From: Sporosarcina sp. ANT_H38
GTDB lineage: Bacteria > Bacillota > Bacilli > Bacillales_A > Planococcaceae
NCBI RefSeq assembly: GCF_008369195.1
Contig: NZ_VOBC01000001.1
Coordinates: forward strand, 1,922,001 to 1,986,000
Direction: 5' to 3'
DNA: 64,000 bases
A program made the translations under genes and the position numbers. This document shows, piece by piece, positions 36,324 through 44,907 of this stretch (position 1 is the stretch's first letter; every line of letters begins with the position of its first letter). The notes under the pieces are model-generated. The model was not told the origin of the DNA, searched no databases, and was given only the letters and a program-made list of their open reading frames with translations.

Positions 36324-36896
36324 TCAATAAGCATTTTTTTCTCTGTTTAGCCAATTCTCTCTTGTTAAATTCATATTAATAGAGTCAATCCATTTACCTT
36401 CGAATTCTAGTTCGTTTTCATCAATGCTATATATTACAAAGCCAACCTTTTCATAAACATGCTTTGCCCTTGGATTGAAGTCAAATACACTTAAAGTTAG
36501 TTGGTTGAGTGTAGTGTTTATAAATACATAATCAATTATTAGTCGAGTTGCTTCCGTACCTAATCCTTGATTCCTTCCCCTCGGCCCAATAAGTATCCTA
36601 AAATTCATACTATGATTTTTTTCATCGTATAAATTGACCACCACCTCCCCCACTAAGAAGTCCTGGGTTTGGTCAACAATAGCAAGATCCAATCGATCAG
36701 TTTGTTCATTCCTTGTATTGTACCAACGAAGAGTTGATTCCCTATCAAAATCCGAACTGCTTCCTGTTAGTTTTAATATTTCGGAATCCTTTAAGCATTC
36801 TTCTATAAAAGGAAAGTCTTCATCCTTAAAGGGTCTGAGAACAACTTTCTCCCCTACTATTAGTGGTTTATCAGCTAGATTTACCATTCCATTCAC
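36324..36896 (-). CDS. GNAT-family N-acetyltransferase (RimJ/RimL-like)
   Basis: 190 residues. KVVLRPFKDEDFPFIEECLK at the N-terminus, the acetyl-CoA loop IGPRGRNQGLGTEATRLIID, then LTLSVFDFNPRAKHVYEKVG F as in RimJ/RimL-type acetyltransferases. It probably acetylates an amine on a protein, peptide or drug. ATG at 36896 after GGAG; an ATG three codons later is possible. Monocistronic. Confidence 0.87.
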   Translation of the reverse strand: MNGMVNLADKPLIVGEKVVLRPFKDEDFPFIEECLKDSEILKLTGSSSDFDRESTLRWYNTRNEQTDRLDLAIVDQTQDFLVGEVVVNLYDEKNHSMNFRILIGPRGRNQGLGTEATRLIIDYVFINTTLNQLTLSVFDFNPRAKHVYEKVGFVIYSIDENELEFEGKWIDSINMNLTRENWLNREKNAY

Positions 36897-37187
36897 GCTC
36901 CATTAATTCTATTTAACATTTATCCACATTAGTTAGTATGTAATTAAACTCAACTGCCCTATACTCTAACTACATTCCCTTACAATATATTACTAACTTT
37001 AAAAAAATACTATAAAACTGTAATCCTCAACATAATTGGCCTGTTTGTTGAAGAAACCAATTCGTCCTAACAATCTGGCCCGATTGTTGAACGCAAGTTA
37101 AAACATCACTCTTCAACTAAACTCCCCCGTTAGTTTAAGTCAATATCTTCACAATCTATATTGTGATTTCAACGTAAATATACAATA
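36897..37187. repeat. Gap containing dispersed repeat TTCAACTAAACT...CCGTTAGTT
   Basis: CTTCAACTAAACTCCCCCGT followed by TAGTTTAAGT and CTTCACAATCT (37108-37160) matches 45468-45520, and a shorter copy begins at about 56939. TTCAACTAAAC / GTTAGTT(T)AAG are near-inverse arms. TTGTTGAA also recurs at 37048 and 37093. No gene here. Confidence 0.5.
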
Positions 37188-37224
37188 AAAAAATCACCTC
37201 TAAGAAAAAGAGAGAGGTGATTCT
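37188..37224 (-). terminator. Terminator downstream of the ABC operon
   Basis: AATCACCTCT / AGAGGTGATT around an AAGAAAAAGAG loop (37189-37218), followed on the minus strand by TTTTTTT. About 300 bp beyond the last operon gene. Confidence 0.75.
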
Positions 37225-37536
37225 TAATAAAACTTTGAACTCTATAATTACTTATACCATCAGTAACCTACATTAATGTCAGGTTACCAACTAAAATGTA
37301 ACCGGACAGGTCTCAATTGTAAAATAACTTTCTGGAACTCGCTTATGGAATAAAACTTCATCAATTCAGACTCCATCATTTGTATCGTATTTTGCTTTAT
37401 CAGCAAACTATAAGTTCTAAGCCTATCAAGAGTTACATTGGACAGAATCGATCGAGACCACTGAAAAGGTCAATTTGTACCTTTTAACCAGTCAAAAGTG
37501 CATGCTTTAGAAACTAAAGCAAACTCTTTTCATAAC

Positions 37537-38763
37537 TTATTCGATATCCATACCATATATATATAACTGGAATTGTTCTGCGTTTTCAGGGGAACCTTTT
37601 CTGATTACTTCACCCTGGTAAATTGTATCCCTCGTTTTCAAATCAACAACAGTGATGATAGCCTTTGTTTTTAAATTTGTTACATGGGTTGTCACATATA
37701 GCTTACCGTCTTTCGCGATTATAATTGGTGGTTCAGCATAACTTATTTCGTTTGATAGCTGTATAGAAAATTCATTATCTACTTGATCTTTCTCTATACT
37801 ATAAGGCGTTACAACCAAATTTTGCCCCCTTAATTTCGAGAAATAAATCGTTGAACCATCAAAAAAATTGATCTGACTCTCATTCAAACTTTCCGTCAAT
37901 TCTATCGTCTCTTTTTCTTTCGTTTTTAAATTGTAAGAAACTAATTCCCGATTTGTTTCATCTATCCTATCCGATTCTTCTTCTTGATTCATTTTGTCTT
38001 GCGTTTTTATGAATATAAGATTTTCATTCGCTTTGTTATGGGTTGTTTGAAGTAGCTCTGCATAGATATATGCATTGCCTTGGTGCTCCTGGATGGATAA
38101 AATCGTTTCATTACTTATTATTTTCCCAGTAGATATGTCGAACGAGTAGATGTGTTTTTCATTAGTGTATTGCCCATTCTCCCTAGTCGTATTATGGGTA
38201 ATCATTTTTAGTTCGTTATCAACCATCTGGACATCTTCAACAAATATTTGTTCAACTACTGAGCTGTCTGGAACTTTAATAGAGAAGGAAGATGTAGTGC
38301 CATCGTCTTTATCTAAAATAGATATAGCGAATTTGAAATCTCTTGTTTTAAACGGATTTGTTTTATTCTTCACTTCTGCATAAGCTAGCAAGTTATTGTT
38401 CTCAAAAAACGAGACAACACTTTGACCTTTCCCTCTCATGAAATTACGATACTTCTCCTGTAACTCCTGAATCATTGGTGGAGGGTTTCCTTTAACCGAC
38501 TCAATAATGGAACTACCATTTCTATTATCCGAACCATCAGATGTAATTTGCAAGTTAGTGTTTACATAACTCATAGATAGCCCTTCATGATAGGATCCTC
38601 CCAACACCAAAGATTTTATTTCTTCAGCATCACCGCTCTTCTTATTTATCACAAACTTCGGGTATTGTGTTGCGGACATAGCAGAATTAACATAAAACAT
38701 TCCAATGCTAAGTACAATAACTGCAATAATTGAAGTAAACTTCCAATATTTTTTCATTTTCAT
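37537..38763 (-). CDS. Membrane-anchored extracytoplasmic protein of the GntR-ABC operon
   Basis: 408 residues: a basic start, one hydrophobic span (FTSIIAVIVLSIGMFYVNSA) acting as signal or anchor, then a beta-strand-rich domain with repeating blades such as KHIYSFDISTGKIISNETIL and RELVSYNLKTKEKETIELTE, resembling a seven-bladed propeller. Not recognised as a named family. It begins 7 nt after the permease stop, so it is the fourth gene of the operon and probably an accessory to the transporter. Confidence 0.7.
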   Translation of the reverse strand: MKMKKYWKFTSIIAVIVLSIGMFYVNSAMSATQYPKFVINKKSGDAEEIKSLVLGGSYHEGLSMSYVNTNLQITSDGSDNRNGSSIIESVKGNPPPMIQELQEKYRNFMRGKGQSVVSFFENNNLLAYAEVKNKTNPFKTRDFKFAISILDKDDGTTSSFSIKVPDSSVVEQIFVEDVQMVDNELKMITHNTTRENGQYTNEKHIYSFDISTGKIISNETILSIQEHQGNAYIYAELLQTTHNKANENLIFIKTQDKMNQEEESDRIDETNRELVSYNLKTKEKETIELTESLNESQINFFDGSTIYFSKLRGQNLVVTPYSIEKDQVDNEFSIQLSNEISYAEPPIIIAKDGKLYVTTHVTNLKTKAIITVVDLKTRDTIYQGEVIRKGSPENAEQFQLYIYGMDIE

Positions 38764-38770
38764 ACACTCC

Positions 38771-39601
38771 CTATACAGTTATCTTGTTCTTTAATAAATA
38801 TCCACTCATCCAAATGGACCCTGCAAGTACGAGTACACCCATTACTATCTCAAGTACAAATAATTCTAGTGGATAGAAAAAATAATCTAATACAAATTCT
38901 TGCAACAGTAGAGGTGACATAAATACAGCAACAGCAACTAAGCTGAATAAAACCCCAATAATAATACCCTTCCACCTAAAACTTCTTTCAAATAAAATGG
39001 CAGTAAATAGAATAGACACAACCATCAAGCCTGCTCCATAATACAAAATACATTCTAGAAAACTATTTGGGAAAAGTATTCTTAATTCAGTGCTGCTTAC
39101 AATCTCGTTGACATTCATATCCACTCGGAATTCCTTTGGCAGCATCCATTTAAAAACCGTTGTCTCTATTGGAATCAAAATAAGTTGAAATGCCACAAAA
39201 CCAAACGTTGCTAATAGAATATTTGTTATTTTTGCGTAAAAAACATTCAATCTCGTTGTTGGTAGCATTAATAATCGGTAAATAAATGTATTTTTCCCAA
39301 ACCAATCGCGATACCAGATCAGGAAAATATAGAATGCAACACCTGCTATACATAACGCGATTGGACCAAGGAACCATACGCTTCTGGTTATCGATACAAA
39401 ACTCATTTGTCCATAGTTTGTTATGAAATCTGCTTTAAGCATAAACTCTTCATAAATTTTTTCATTGGCCATGTTTAGATATCTTTTCGACATCACTATG
39501 ACTCCAGCCATTTGTACAACTAGTGTAATGCCTAGTAGGACTGCAAATATTTTTGCAAAACGATTGAATTCAAAATTGACCAGCTTCAAGTAGCTTTTCA
39601 T
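38771..39601 (-). CDS. ABC transporter permease (YtrC/D-like)
   Basis: 276 residues with six predicted spans (for example FAVLLGITLVVQMAGVIVM, WFLGPIALCIAGVAFYIFL, ILLATFGFVAFQLILIPIE). Its start overlaps the ATPase stop (ATGA). FGKNTFIYRLLMLPTTRLNV is the coupling-helix region typical of ABC-2 permeases regulated by GntR/YtrA proteins. It probably forms a dimer driven by the neighbouring ATPase; in B. subtilis related systems answer cell-wall antibiotics. Substrate unknown. Confidence 0.82.
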   Translation of the reverse strand: MKSYLKLVNFEFNRFAKIFAVLLGITLVVQMAGVIVMSKRYLNMANEKIYEEFMLKADFITNYGQMSFVSITRSVWFLGPIALCIAGVAFYIFLIWYRDWFGKNTFIYRLLMLPTTRLNVFYAKITNILLATFGFVAFQLILIPIETTVFKWMLPKEFRVDMNVNEIVSSTELRILFPNSFLECILYYGAGLMVVSILFTAILFERSFRWKGIIIGVLFSLVAVAVFMSPLLLQEFVLDYFFYPLELFVLEIVMGVLVLAGSIWMSGYLLKNKITV

Positions 39602-40287
39602 TTCTGATACACCTCTCTCATAACATCCACCACAGATTTCCCTTCGTTTTCACGAGCTTCTTCCGCGCTGAACTCCTTGATAACAATCCCTTCATCTAAT
39701 AGCACAACCTTATCGATTAAATGTTCGATATCACCTATTTCATGTGTCGTTATGATAACGCCTCTATTTTCAATTAAATGACTCGTGAACACTTTAGCAA
39801 TTTCCTCTCGACTAAACATATCTATTCCAGAAAATGGTTCATCCATTAATACAAAATCGACATCCATTGCTAAACCCAGTAACAAATTGACCTTTGCCGC
39901 ATTTCCTTTTGATAAGGATGAAATTCTATCGGTTTCATTTAAATTGAAAAAGCCAAGCAATTCGGTTGCGCGTTTTTGGTTCCAGCATGTATAAAAATCA
40001 TTCATGAACTCCATTGCCGCAGAGATTTTCATCTGTGGCAGCATCGTTATTGCATCAGGAATAAAGGTGATTTTTTCAAACATGTTTTTATTAATGGTTT
40101 CTCCGTTTATTAAAATTTGCCCTTTGTTTATCGGGGTAAGTGCCATAATGGCATTTAAAATGGTTGTCTTACCAACTCCGTTGATGCCTATTAGACAAGT
40201 TATTTCACCTTTGTTGGCTGTAAAAGACACACCTTTTAATATTTTTTTCCGACCATAATTCTTTGCAATCTCTTTTACTTCAATCAT
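39598..40287 (-). CDS. ABC transporter ATP-binding protein (YtrB-like)
   Basis: 229 residues from the ATG at 40287, one base after the GntR stop, with AGGGGG inside the GntR end as ribosome site. Walker A GINGVGKTT, Walker B VDFVLMDEP, H-loop TTHE. The signature reads LSKGNAAKVN instead of LSGGQ, as in YtrB-type ATPases. It powers the permease encoded next and is co-regulated by the GntR protein. Confidence 0.92.
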   Translation of the reverse strand: MIEVKEIAKNYGRKKILKGVSFTANKGEITCLIGINGVGKTTILNAIMALTPINKGQILINGETINKNMFEKITFIPDAITMLPQMKISAAMEFMNDFYTCWNQKRATELLGFFNLNETDRISSLSKGNAAKVNLLLGLAMDVDFVLMDEPFSGIDMFSREEIAKVFTSHLIENRGVIITTHEIGDIEHLIDKVVLLDEGIVIKEFSAEEARENEGKSVVDVMREVYQK

Positions 40288-40288
40288 T

Positions 40289-40672
40289 TTAAGCCCCCTT
40301 ATCATCGTTATTATCTGTGTACTTTGTTCTTACCAAGTTCAATAATTCATCAACTGGAACATTAATAGACCGAACGGATGTTACAAACGTTTCAACTGCC
40401 TCAACTAGCAACTCTTCTCTTACTTTCCCTAGTATCTTTTCATCGGTTGTTATTTTGCTCGGATGATTCCGTTCGGTATGGATCAAGCCCTGTTCCTCCA
40501 TTTCCTTATACGCTCGTTGTGCGGTATTTGGGTTTATGTTAATCCTGTTTGCCAACTCCCGCCTCGATAATATTTCTTCTCCAGGTACTAATTCTCCAAT
40601 TGCAATTTTTTCTTTAAAATACCGAACAACTTGCAAATAGACGGGGTCGCGATTATTAAAATTCACATTCAT
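40289..40672 (-). CDS. GntR-family regulator, YtrA subfamily
   Basis: 127 residues from the ATG at 40672, 8 nt after AGGAG; an in-frame ATG at 40708 has no site. N-terminal GntR winged helix (DPVYLQVVRYFKEKIAIGEL, SRRELANRININPNTAQRAY, KEMEEQGLIHTER) and only a short C-terminal helical tail, as in YtrA. First gene of the four-gene operon. It probably binds the palindrome at 40718-40743 and represses the operon until the signal arrives. Confidence 0.92.
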   Translation of the reverse strand: MNVNFNNRDPVYLQVVRYFKEKIAIGELVPGEEILSRRELANRININPNTAQRAYKEMEEQGLIHTERNHPSKITTDEKILGKVREELLVEAVETFVTSVRSINVPVDELLNLVRTKYTDNNDDKGA

Positions 40673-40717
40673 CGAAACAACTCCTATACTTTCTTTAATG
40701 TGATACATGATTTTTCA

Positions 40718-40781
40718 GTGTATGTACTAAGTGGTTCATACACATTAAGTGTATTATATGAGTAATAAACAAAGTTGTCAA
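40718..40781 (-). promoter_or_regulatory. SigA promoter and GntR operator of the ABC operon
   Basis: On the minus strand TTGACA (40781-40776), 17 bp, TATAAT (40758-40753): a consensus promoter. Directly over the predicted +1 region lies the palindrome GTGTATG (40718-40724) / CATACAC (40737-40743), well placed for repression by the GntR product. Confidence 0.85.
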
Positions 40782-40832
40782 TACTATCCATTTTCGCGAT
40801 TGAAAGGAGATTGATATTGGTAGGGACTTTAG

Positions 40833-40973
40833 ATGAAAACGATAGACGAGTTCTTCACCGTAAACGCTGACTTTACACGTTTTTTTATCAAAGAAGGGAT
40901 ACGAAAAAAATCCTTTCAGGAATATAAGTCGAATGCCGAAGGGGTACTAAAATTAGCAATGTTACCCATATAG
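40833..40973 (+). CDS. Short hypothetical frame, possibly a remnant
   Basis: 46 codons, MKTIDEFFTVNADFTRFFIK then EGIRKKSFQEYKSNAEGVLK LAMLPI. Not recognised. A minus-strand protein-like stretch with a membrane segment (HWKINLSFFIGFYCIFTSVI LMALVIPKF) overlaps its 3' flank (about 40960-41100), so this is probably a junction of decayed genes. Confidence 0.25.
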   Translation: MKTIDEFFTVNADFTRFFIKEGIRKKSFQEYKSNAEGVLKLAMLPI

Positions 40974-41254
40974 ATTTCTTTGCCATTTCTAAATTTGGGA
41001 ATCACCAATGCCATTAAGATTACTGAAGTGAAAATACAATAGAAGCCGATGAAGAAGGAAAGATTAATCTTCCAATGCCTATATGCTTCATCTTGATGTT
41101 TTTTGAATATGATCTTTGAAGTGCTATCCCATTAATCAACATATTATTTAGTTTGTATGTGAATCAATTTCACAATTACTTATTTCATGTATAAAGACGA
41201 ACGATATAATTCATCTACCAATTCATTGTCCGTCAATTTTAAGGACTACTCTCG

Positions 41255-41427
41255 TTGATTGTAGCGGAAGATGGCGACTCCTGCGGGAACAGCGCGAGCT
41301 GAAGACCACGCAGGAGTGAAACGACGAGGAGGCTGAAGCCGTGCCCGCGGAAAGCGTCCATCTGAAGCAAAAATCAACATTGTTCGTTTTTTCCGTTTAA
41401 TAATCCTATTATGAAATTGATTCATGT
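41255..41427 (+). repeat. GC-rich Bacillales repeat (R2)
   Basis: The core GATGGCGACTCCTGCGGGAA ... GGAGGCTGAAGCCGTGCCCG ... GGAAAGCGTCCATCTGAAGC is bounded by GTTGATT and AATCAAC. It continues into an AT-rich flank with ATGAAATTGATTC that R1 shares. Internal pairs such as ACTCCTGCG/CGCAGGAGT suggest a folded RNA or DNA. The antisense frame through it is not a gene. The rest of 40974-41504 shows no gene. Confidence 0.75.
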
Positions 41428-41504
41428 TATGCAAATTCAATAAAAAAATCGATTTTCTGTACGTTCAGAAAACGACTTTTCTTCTCATTCTTGTTCCAGT
41501 AATT

Positions 41505-41575
41505 GAGTACAAGGAACCATTCTACCTTGTGATGGAATGGGTTCCTCCCCCCTCACATAACCGTGCTTGTTCTTA
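41505..41575 (-). mobile_element. Group II intron scrap
   Basis: On the minus strand AGCACGGTTATGTGAGGGGG GGAGGAACCC resembles the conserved GTACGGTTCTGTGAGGGGGG-type segment of bacterial group II introns. The longer remnant at 43225 carries the same element. No reverse transcriptase is present. Confidence 0.45.
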
Positions 41576-41611
41576 TGTTTAGAAAATTTTTCTAGAGATT
41601 AATTGGTTATA

Positions 41612-41660
41612 AAAAAATAAAGATGAAAGCACCCTGAGGATGCTTTCATCTTTATTTTTT
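41612..41660. terminator. Terminator overlapping the third SLH gene end
   Basis: Perfect 20-bp arms at 41612-41631 and 41641-41660 (core AAAGATGAAAGCA / TGCTTTCATCTTT). The stop codon at 41652 lies inside the stem. Confidence 0.88.
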
Positions 41661-43010
41661 CAATATATGTTTTTTATCTCGTACATCTATAATTTCTAGG
41701 TCTCGATCTGTCACTATCATATCTTTTGCTTGAACGCTAGATAATTGTGCTGTTTTCTTATCTAGTAAGCTGTATTTAAATACCCCTTTTTTATTGAAAT
41801 AGTATATTGTTGAATGCTCATATTCTACGGATTTATGATTTTGTGTATAAGGGAAAGTACCGATTTTTGTACCAATATCCTCAAAAATGAATCGAGCACT
41901 AAACCTGGATTCTAATTTTAAATCTCCTCCACTCAAATTGACGGAATAAAGAAATAAGGGATCATCTACATTGGGTATATCTTTATAGTATGACTCAAAA
42001 TCACGTGGTTCTTTTTCTACTGTATAGTAGATTCTGTCATTCCATACATACATGTTTCTTTCTCTTGCATTATACGACATAAACGGAAGTTTAATTTCTT
42101 CTAGCTTTCCACCGTCTATCGTTGTCTTCATCAAACCAAATGAAGAAGGAATCTCACTCATCATCCCAATAACTTTTTGGTATGGAATATAGAGTTCATT
42201 ATTGTATAAAATAATAGGAAATTTCCTTCCAAGCCTTTCTTCAAAGTGCCCTTCTACCGATTCAAAATTACTTTTTGAAAGTAAGACAATTTCTTCATTT
42301 GTCTGTTGATTTAATTTGACTAACATGTTGTCTTTAGTCTTATACTTCCATCCATCTCGAACAATTTCTGAACCGGCGTCACCAACAAAGGATTTATATG
42401 CTTTTACTTTCATCGAATCTTCCATTGCACGAGCTAAAAATGCGGAGAAATGTGCACGTGTAACTATATTAGAAGGTTTGAAAGAACCATCTGGATAACC
42501 ACTTGCAACCCGATTTTTAGCAATGCTATTAATATCTGAATAGGCCCAATGTATTGGAGATACATCTGTAAAAGTTGGCTGACTATCTAAAGTCATATTG
42601 AACGCTCTCCGTAAAATAGCAGCCATTTGTGCGCGAGAGGTTGATTCCCCTGGTCGCATATAACCATTATCTCCACGAATTATTCCTTTTTCATTGATTG
42701 TTGCTAGTATGGAATAATAGTTTGATTTGGTCGTTACATCTTTAAACTGAACAGTTGCATTTTTAATTAGCTCAATATCAAGTGCTTTCACTAACATTGC
42801 CGCTGCCTGTGCACGCGTTATAGGTTCATTTGGCCTGAATGTACCATCTGGATAGCCACTGATAATATGTTTGTCGTGTAAATATAAAATTGCTTTAGCT
42901 GCACTGTTTCCTTTTAAATCTGAAAATGCTTGGTTTGACTCCGCTTTCACGTTAGATATCATAGAAATTGTTAGCAAAAATGATACGATAAACGTCGTTA
43001 ACTTTTTCAT
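41652..43010 (-). CDS. SLH-domain surface protein, paralogue of the 17187 gene
   Basis: About 452 residues from the ATG at 43010, 6 nt after AAGGGGTGG. Signal peptide (LTTFIVSFLLTISMISNVKA), three SLH domains (HDKHIISGYPDGTFRPNEPI, TRAQAAAMLVKALDIE; NGYMRPGESTSRAQMAAILR; HWAYSDINSIAKNRVASGYP), then the same beta-rich C-terminal half as at 17187, ending YYFNKKGVFKYSLLDKKTAQ. Both carry the VWNDRIYYT-type blade. AT-richer codon use than the paralogue. Wall-anchored, function unknown. Confidence 0.9.
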   Translation of the reverse strand: MKKLTTFIVSFLLTISMISNVKAESNQAFSDLKGNSAAKAILYLHDKHIISGYPDGTFRPNEPITRAQAAAMLVKALDIELIKNATVQFKDVTTKSNYYSILATINEKGIIRGDNGYMRPGESTSRAQMAAILRRAFNMTLDSQPTFTDVSPIHWAYSDINSIAKNRVASGYPDGSFKPSNIVTRAHFSAFLARAMEDSMKVKAYKSFVGDAGSEIVRDGWKYKTKDNMLVKLNQQTNEEIVLLSKSNFESVEGHFEERLGRKFPIILYNNELYIPYQKVIGMMSEIPSSFGLMKTTIDGGKLEEIKLPFMSYNARERNMYVWNDRIYYTVEKEPRDFESYYKDIPNVDDPLFLYSVNLSGGDLKLESRFSARFIFEDIGTKIGTFPYTQNHKSVEYEHSTIYYFNKKGVFKYSLLDKKTAQLSSVQAKDMIVTDRDLEIIDVRDKKHILKK

Positions 43011-43224
43011 TTTATCCACCCCTTCATTGATAAAACCCGGAAGCTCTTTTTAAAAGATTAACCCAAATAAATCCATTGGTCAATTAATTCACCAATGAAT
43101 CTGAAATAAAGAAATTATAGAAAATATTAGTCGAATTGTAATAATAATACCTTAGACTCACATTAAAATGTAAGGCTTTTTTAATTTTGCTCGTATGCGA
43201 TACAAAAGAGAAAAAATCCCACTT

Positions 43225-43550
43225 CTCTTGTTAAACTAGTCGTGTAGAAGGGAACCTCTCAACCTTGCGGCAGGTTGTTTTCCTCCCACTTCACAGAACC
43301 GTACTTGCGCTATTTACGCACAGGGCGGCTCCTAGCCACCATTCACAAAATATAGCTAATCTCTTTCGCTCAGATTTTGCCAATTCTGCTATCCTGAATG
43401 GTTTGTTTCCAATTAGTATCCCTACCTCTGCGCGTAGTGAATGTGTCCCTAGTATGGGTGATAACTTGGGTAGCGGCCTTTCCTACAACGGCATTTGGCT
43501 TCCTTGCTTATTATCGCTTGTCCACCATACTCTTCTATAATATGTAAATC
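43225..43550 (-). mobile_element. Group II intron 5' remnant
   Basis: On the minus strand GATAGCAGAATTGGCAAAAT ... GGAGCCGCCCTGTGCG ... GCAAGTACGGTTCTGTGAAG then GGGAGG resembles domain I and the ...GTACGGTTCTGTGA... part of bacterial group II introns. The reverse-transcriptase gene that would follow to the left is absent; the third SLH gene is there instead. A decayed retroelement. Confidence 0.5.
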
Positions 43551-43586
43551 CCTAATAGTGAAACAAGAATTACTGGTTGTACAATA

Positions 43587-43666
43587 AATGACGTTGGTGA
43601 AAGAAAATCCTCATCCCTTTTTTAGGAAATGAGGAGAATCTTCACTAACGTCATTTTTTATAAATA
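43587..43666. repeat. Long hairpin at the left end of the ISL3 element
   Basis: AATGACGTTGGTGAAAGAAA ATCCTCATC folds back on GATGAGGAGAATCTTCACTA ACGTCATT-like sequence, giving arms of about 27 bp. It repeats the terminal sequence a third time and could insulate the transposase from outside transcription. Confidence 0.6.
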
Positions 43667-43692
43667 TATGGGACCAAGTAATCCTGCTACCC

Positions 43693-43823
43693 GCTGATTT
43701 CCGTTCCGAGCGGACGCTTTCCGCGGGCACGGCCTCAGCCTCCTCGTCGCGAAGATCGCGCTCCTGTGGGGTCTTCGGCTCGCGCTGTTCCCGCAGGAGT
43801 CGCCGCTCTGCACTCCAATCAGC
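43693..43823 (-). repeat. GC-rich Bacillales repeat (R3)
   Basis: Inverse orientation to R2 and R4: GCTGATTTCCG ... CGGACGCTTTCCGCGGGCAC ... TCCTCGTCGCG ... CGCGCTGTTCCCGCAGGAGT ... CCAATCAGC. Ends GCTGATT/AATCAGC are perfect inverses. It lies in the ISL3 leader between the left end and the transposase. Confidence 0.75.
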
Positions 43824-43923
43824 TAGAAAGTGTAGGGGTCATAAGTTCAATATAAATAGAAAACAAGTGAGATTCTCTGTCGAATAAAAGTCGACCAAAA
43901 CCATCATCCAGGAGGGAATTCAC

Positions 43924-44826
43924 TTGTCATGTTCTACTAGTATAAAATCTTTGATTGATATTCAAGAAGTGAACATTATTGTTGGCGAAAATTGTGTAAA
44001 AGAAGGAACCTATAAAGGGAAAAGGTGTAAATACATTTCCGGGAAGTTAAGCTATATTCCCACACATTGCGTGAAATGCGGTGTGAAAAACACCGACTTT
44101 ACAGTCTATAAAAACGGGACACAATTATCCAGAATTACCTTACCCATTACGGGTATAAATCCAACCTACCTACTTCTAAAGAAACAACGTTTCATGTGCC
44201 AGGCCTGTCAATGCAGTTTTACTGCCAAAACACCTATTGTTCAAAGGAATTGTTTTATTTCACAAAATGTAAAAGCGCAGGTCATTTTAAAGTCTACAGA
44301 AGCACAGTCACTTACGTCTATCGCAAGGGATTGTTCAGTATCACCTGCAACCGTTCAACGTCAAATTAACCAAGCCGCAAAACAATTTATCCCGCACTCC
44401 AAAACACTACCTAAGCATCTTTCTTTTGATGAGTTCAAATACGTAAAAGGTGAAATGGCCTTCGAATATATAAATGCGGAATCAGGAGACGTATTGGATA
44501 TCCTAGACAGACGAAATAATCTTAGGATTAAGAATCACTTTATTGTGAACTACAGTTTGACTGACCGTCAACATGTGGAAACCGTAACAATTGATATGAA
44601 TGCGGGTTATGTAAGTGTGATTATTATAAGTGCAATACTAGTTGTTTGTAGTGCAAGATGGCGACTCCAGCGGGAACAGCGCGAGCTGAAGACCCCACAG
44701 GAGCGTGCTTTTTGCGACGAGGAGGCTGAAGCCGTGCCCGCGGAAAGCGTCCATCTGGAACGGAAAACAACGGGATACATGGAAGACTATATGAAAAAGG
44801 ACTATCCTAAAAATCAGCTTTACTGA
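43924..44826 (+). pseudogene. ISL3 transposase, truncated by a repeat insertion
   Basis: TTG start at 43924, 7 nt after GGAGGG. Zinc-finger-like start (HCVKCGVKNTDF ... FMCQACQCSFTAKTPIV), HTH (SLTSIARDCSVSPATVQRQI), then the DDE core up to HLSFDEFKYVKG (first Asp) and VTIDMNAGYVSV (second Asp). At about 44635 the coding passes into the GC-rich repeat R4 (ARWRLQREQRELKTPQERAF CDEEAEAVP), and the final Glu region is missing. The repeat happens to be open in this frame, giving a 300-codon hybrid that should be inactive. Confidence 0.82.
44638..44775 (+). repeat. GC-rich Bacillales repeat (R4) inside the transposase
   Basis: GTTGTTTGTAGTGCAAGATG GCGACTCC ... GGAGGCTGAAGCCGTGCCCG ... CATCTGGAACGGAAAACAAC. 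Ends GTTGTTT/AAACAAC are again perfect inverses but differ from those of R2 and R3. Confidence 0.75.
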
Positions 44827-44907
44827 CTTCTTGGATAGCCCGACAATAACTAAATTATGGTTGGCTACTATTCTTCACCAACGTCATTTGACAAAGAACC
44901 GAATTAA

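Larger units (their letters stand above)
43575..44900 (+). mobile_element. ISL3-family insertion sequence, internally damaged
   Basis: Terminal inverted repeats: left GGTTGTACAATAAATGACG (from 43575) and right the inverse of GGTTCTTTGTCAAATGACG (ending 44900), both continuing GACGTTGGTGAA. Flanking octamers GAATTACT and GAATTAAT fit an imperfect 8-bp target duplication, the family's size. It inserted 7 nt beyond the stop of the HEAT-repeat gene. The element carries a broken transposase and two GC-rich repeats. Confidence 0.8.

Noticed and set aside
41246..41440. Minus-strand frame of 64 codons
   Set aside because: It runs through the GC-rich repeat R2 in antisense; the open frame is a composition effect.
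43265..43540. Plus-strand 91-codon frame
   Set aside because: Overlaps the group II intron remnant on the other strand; no ribosome site or family.
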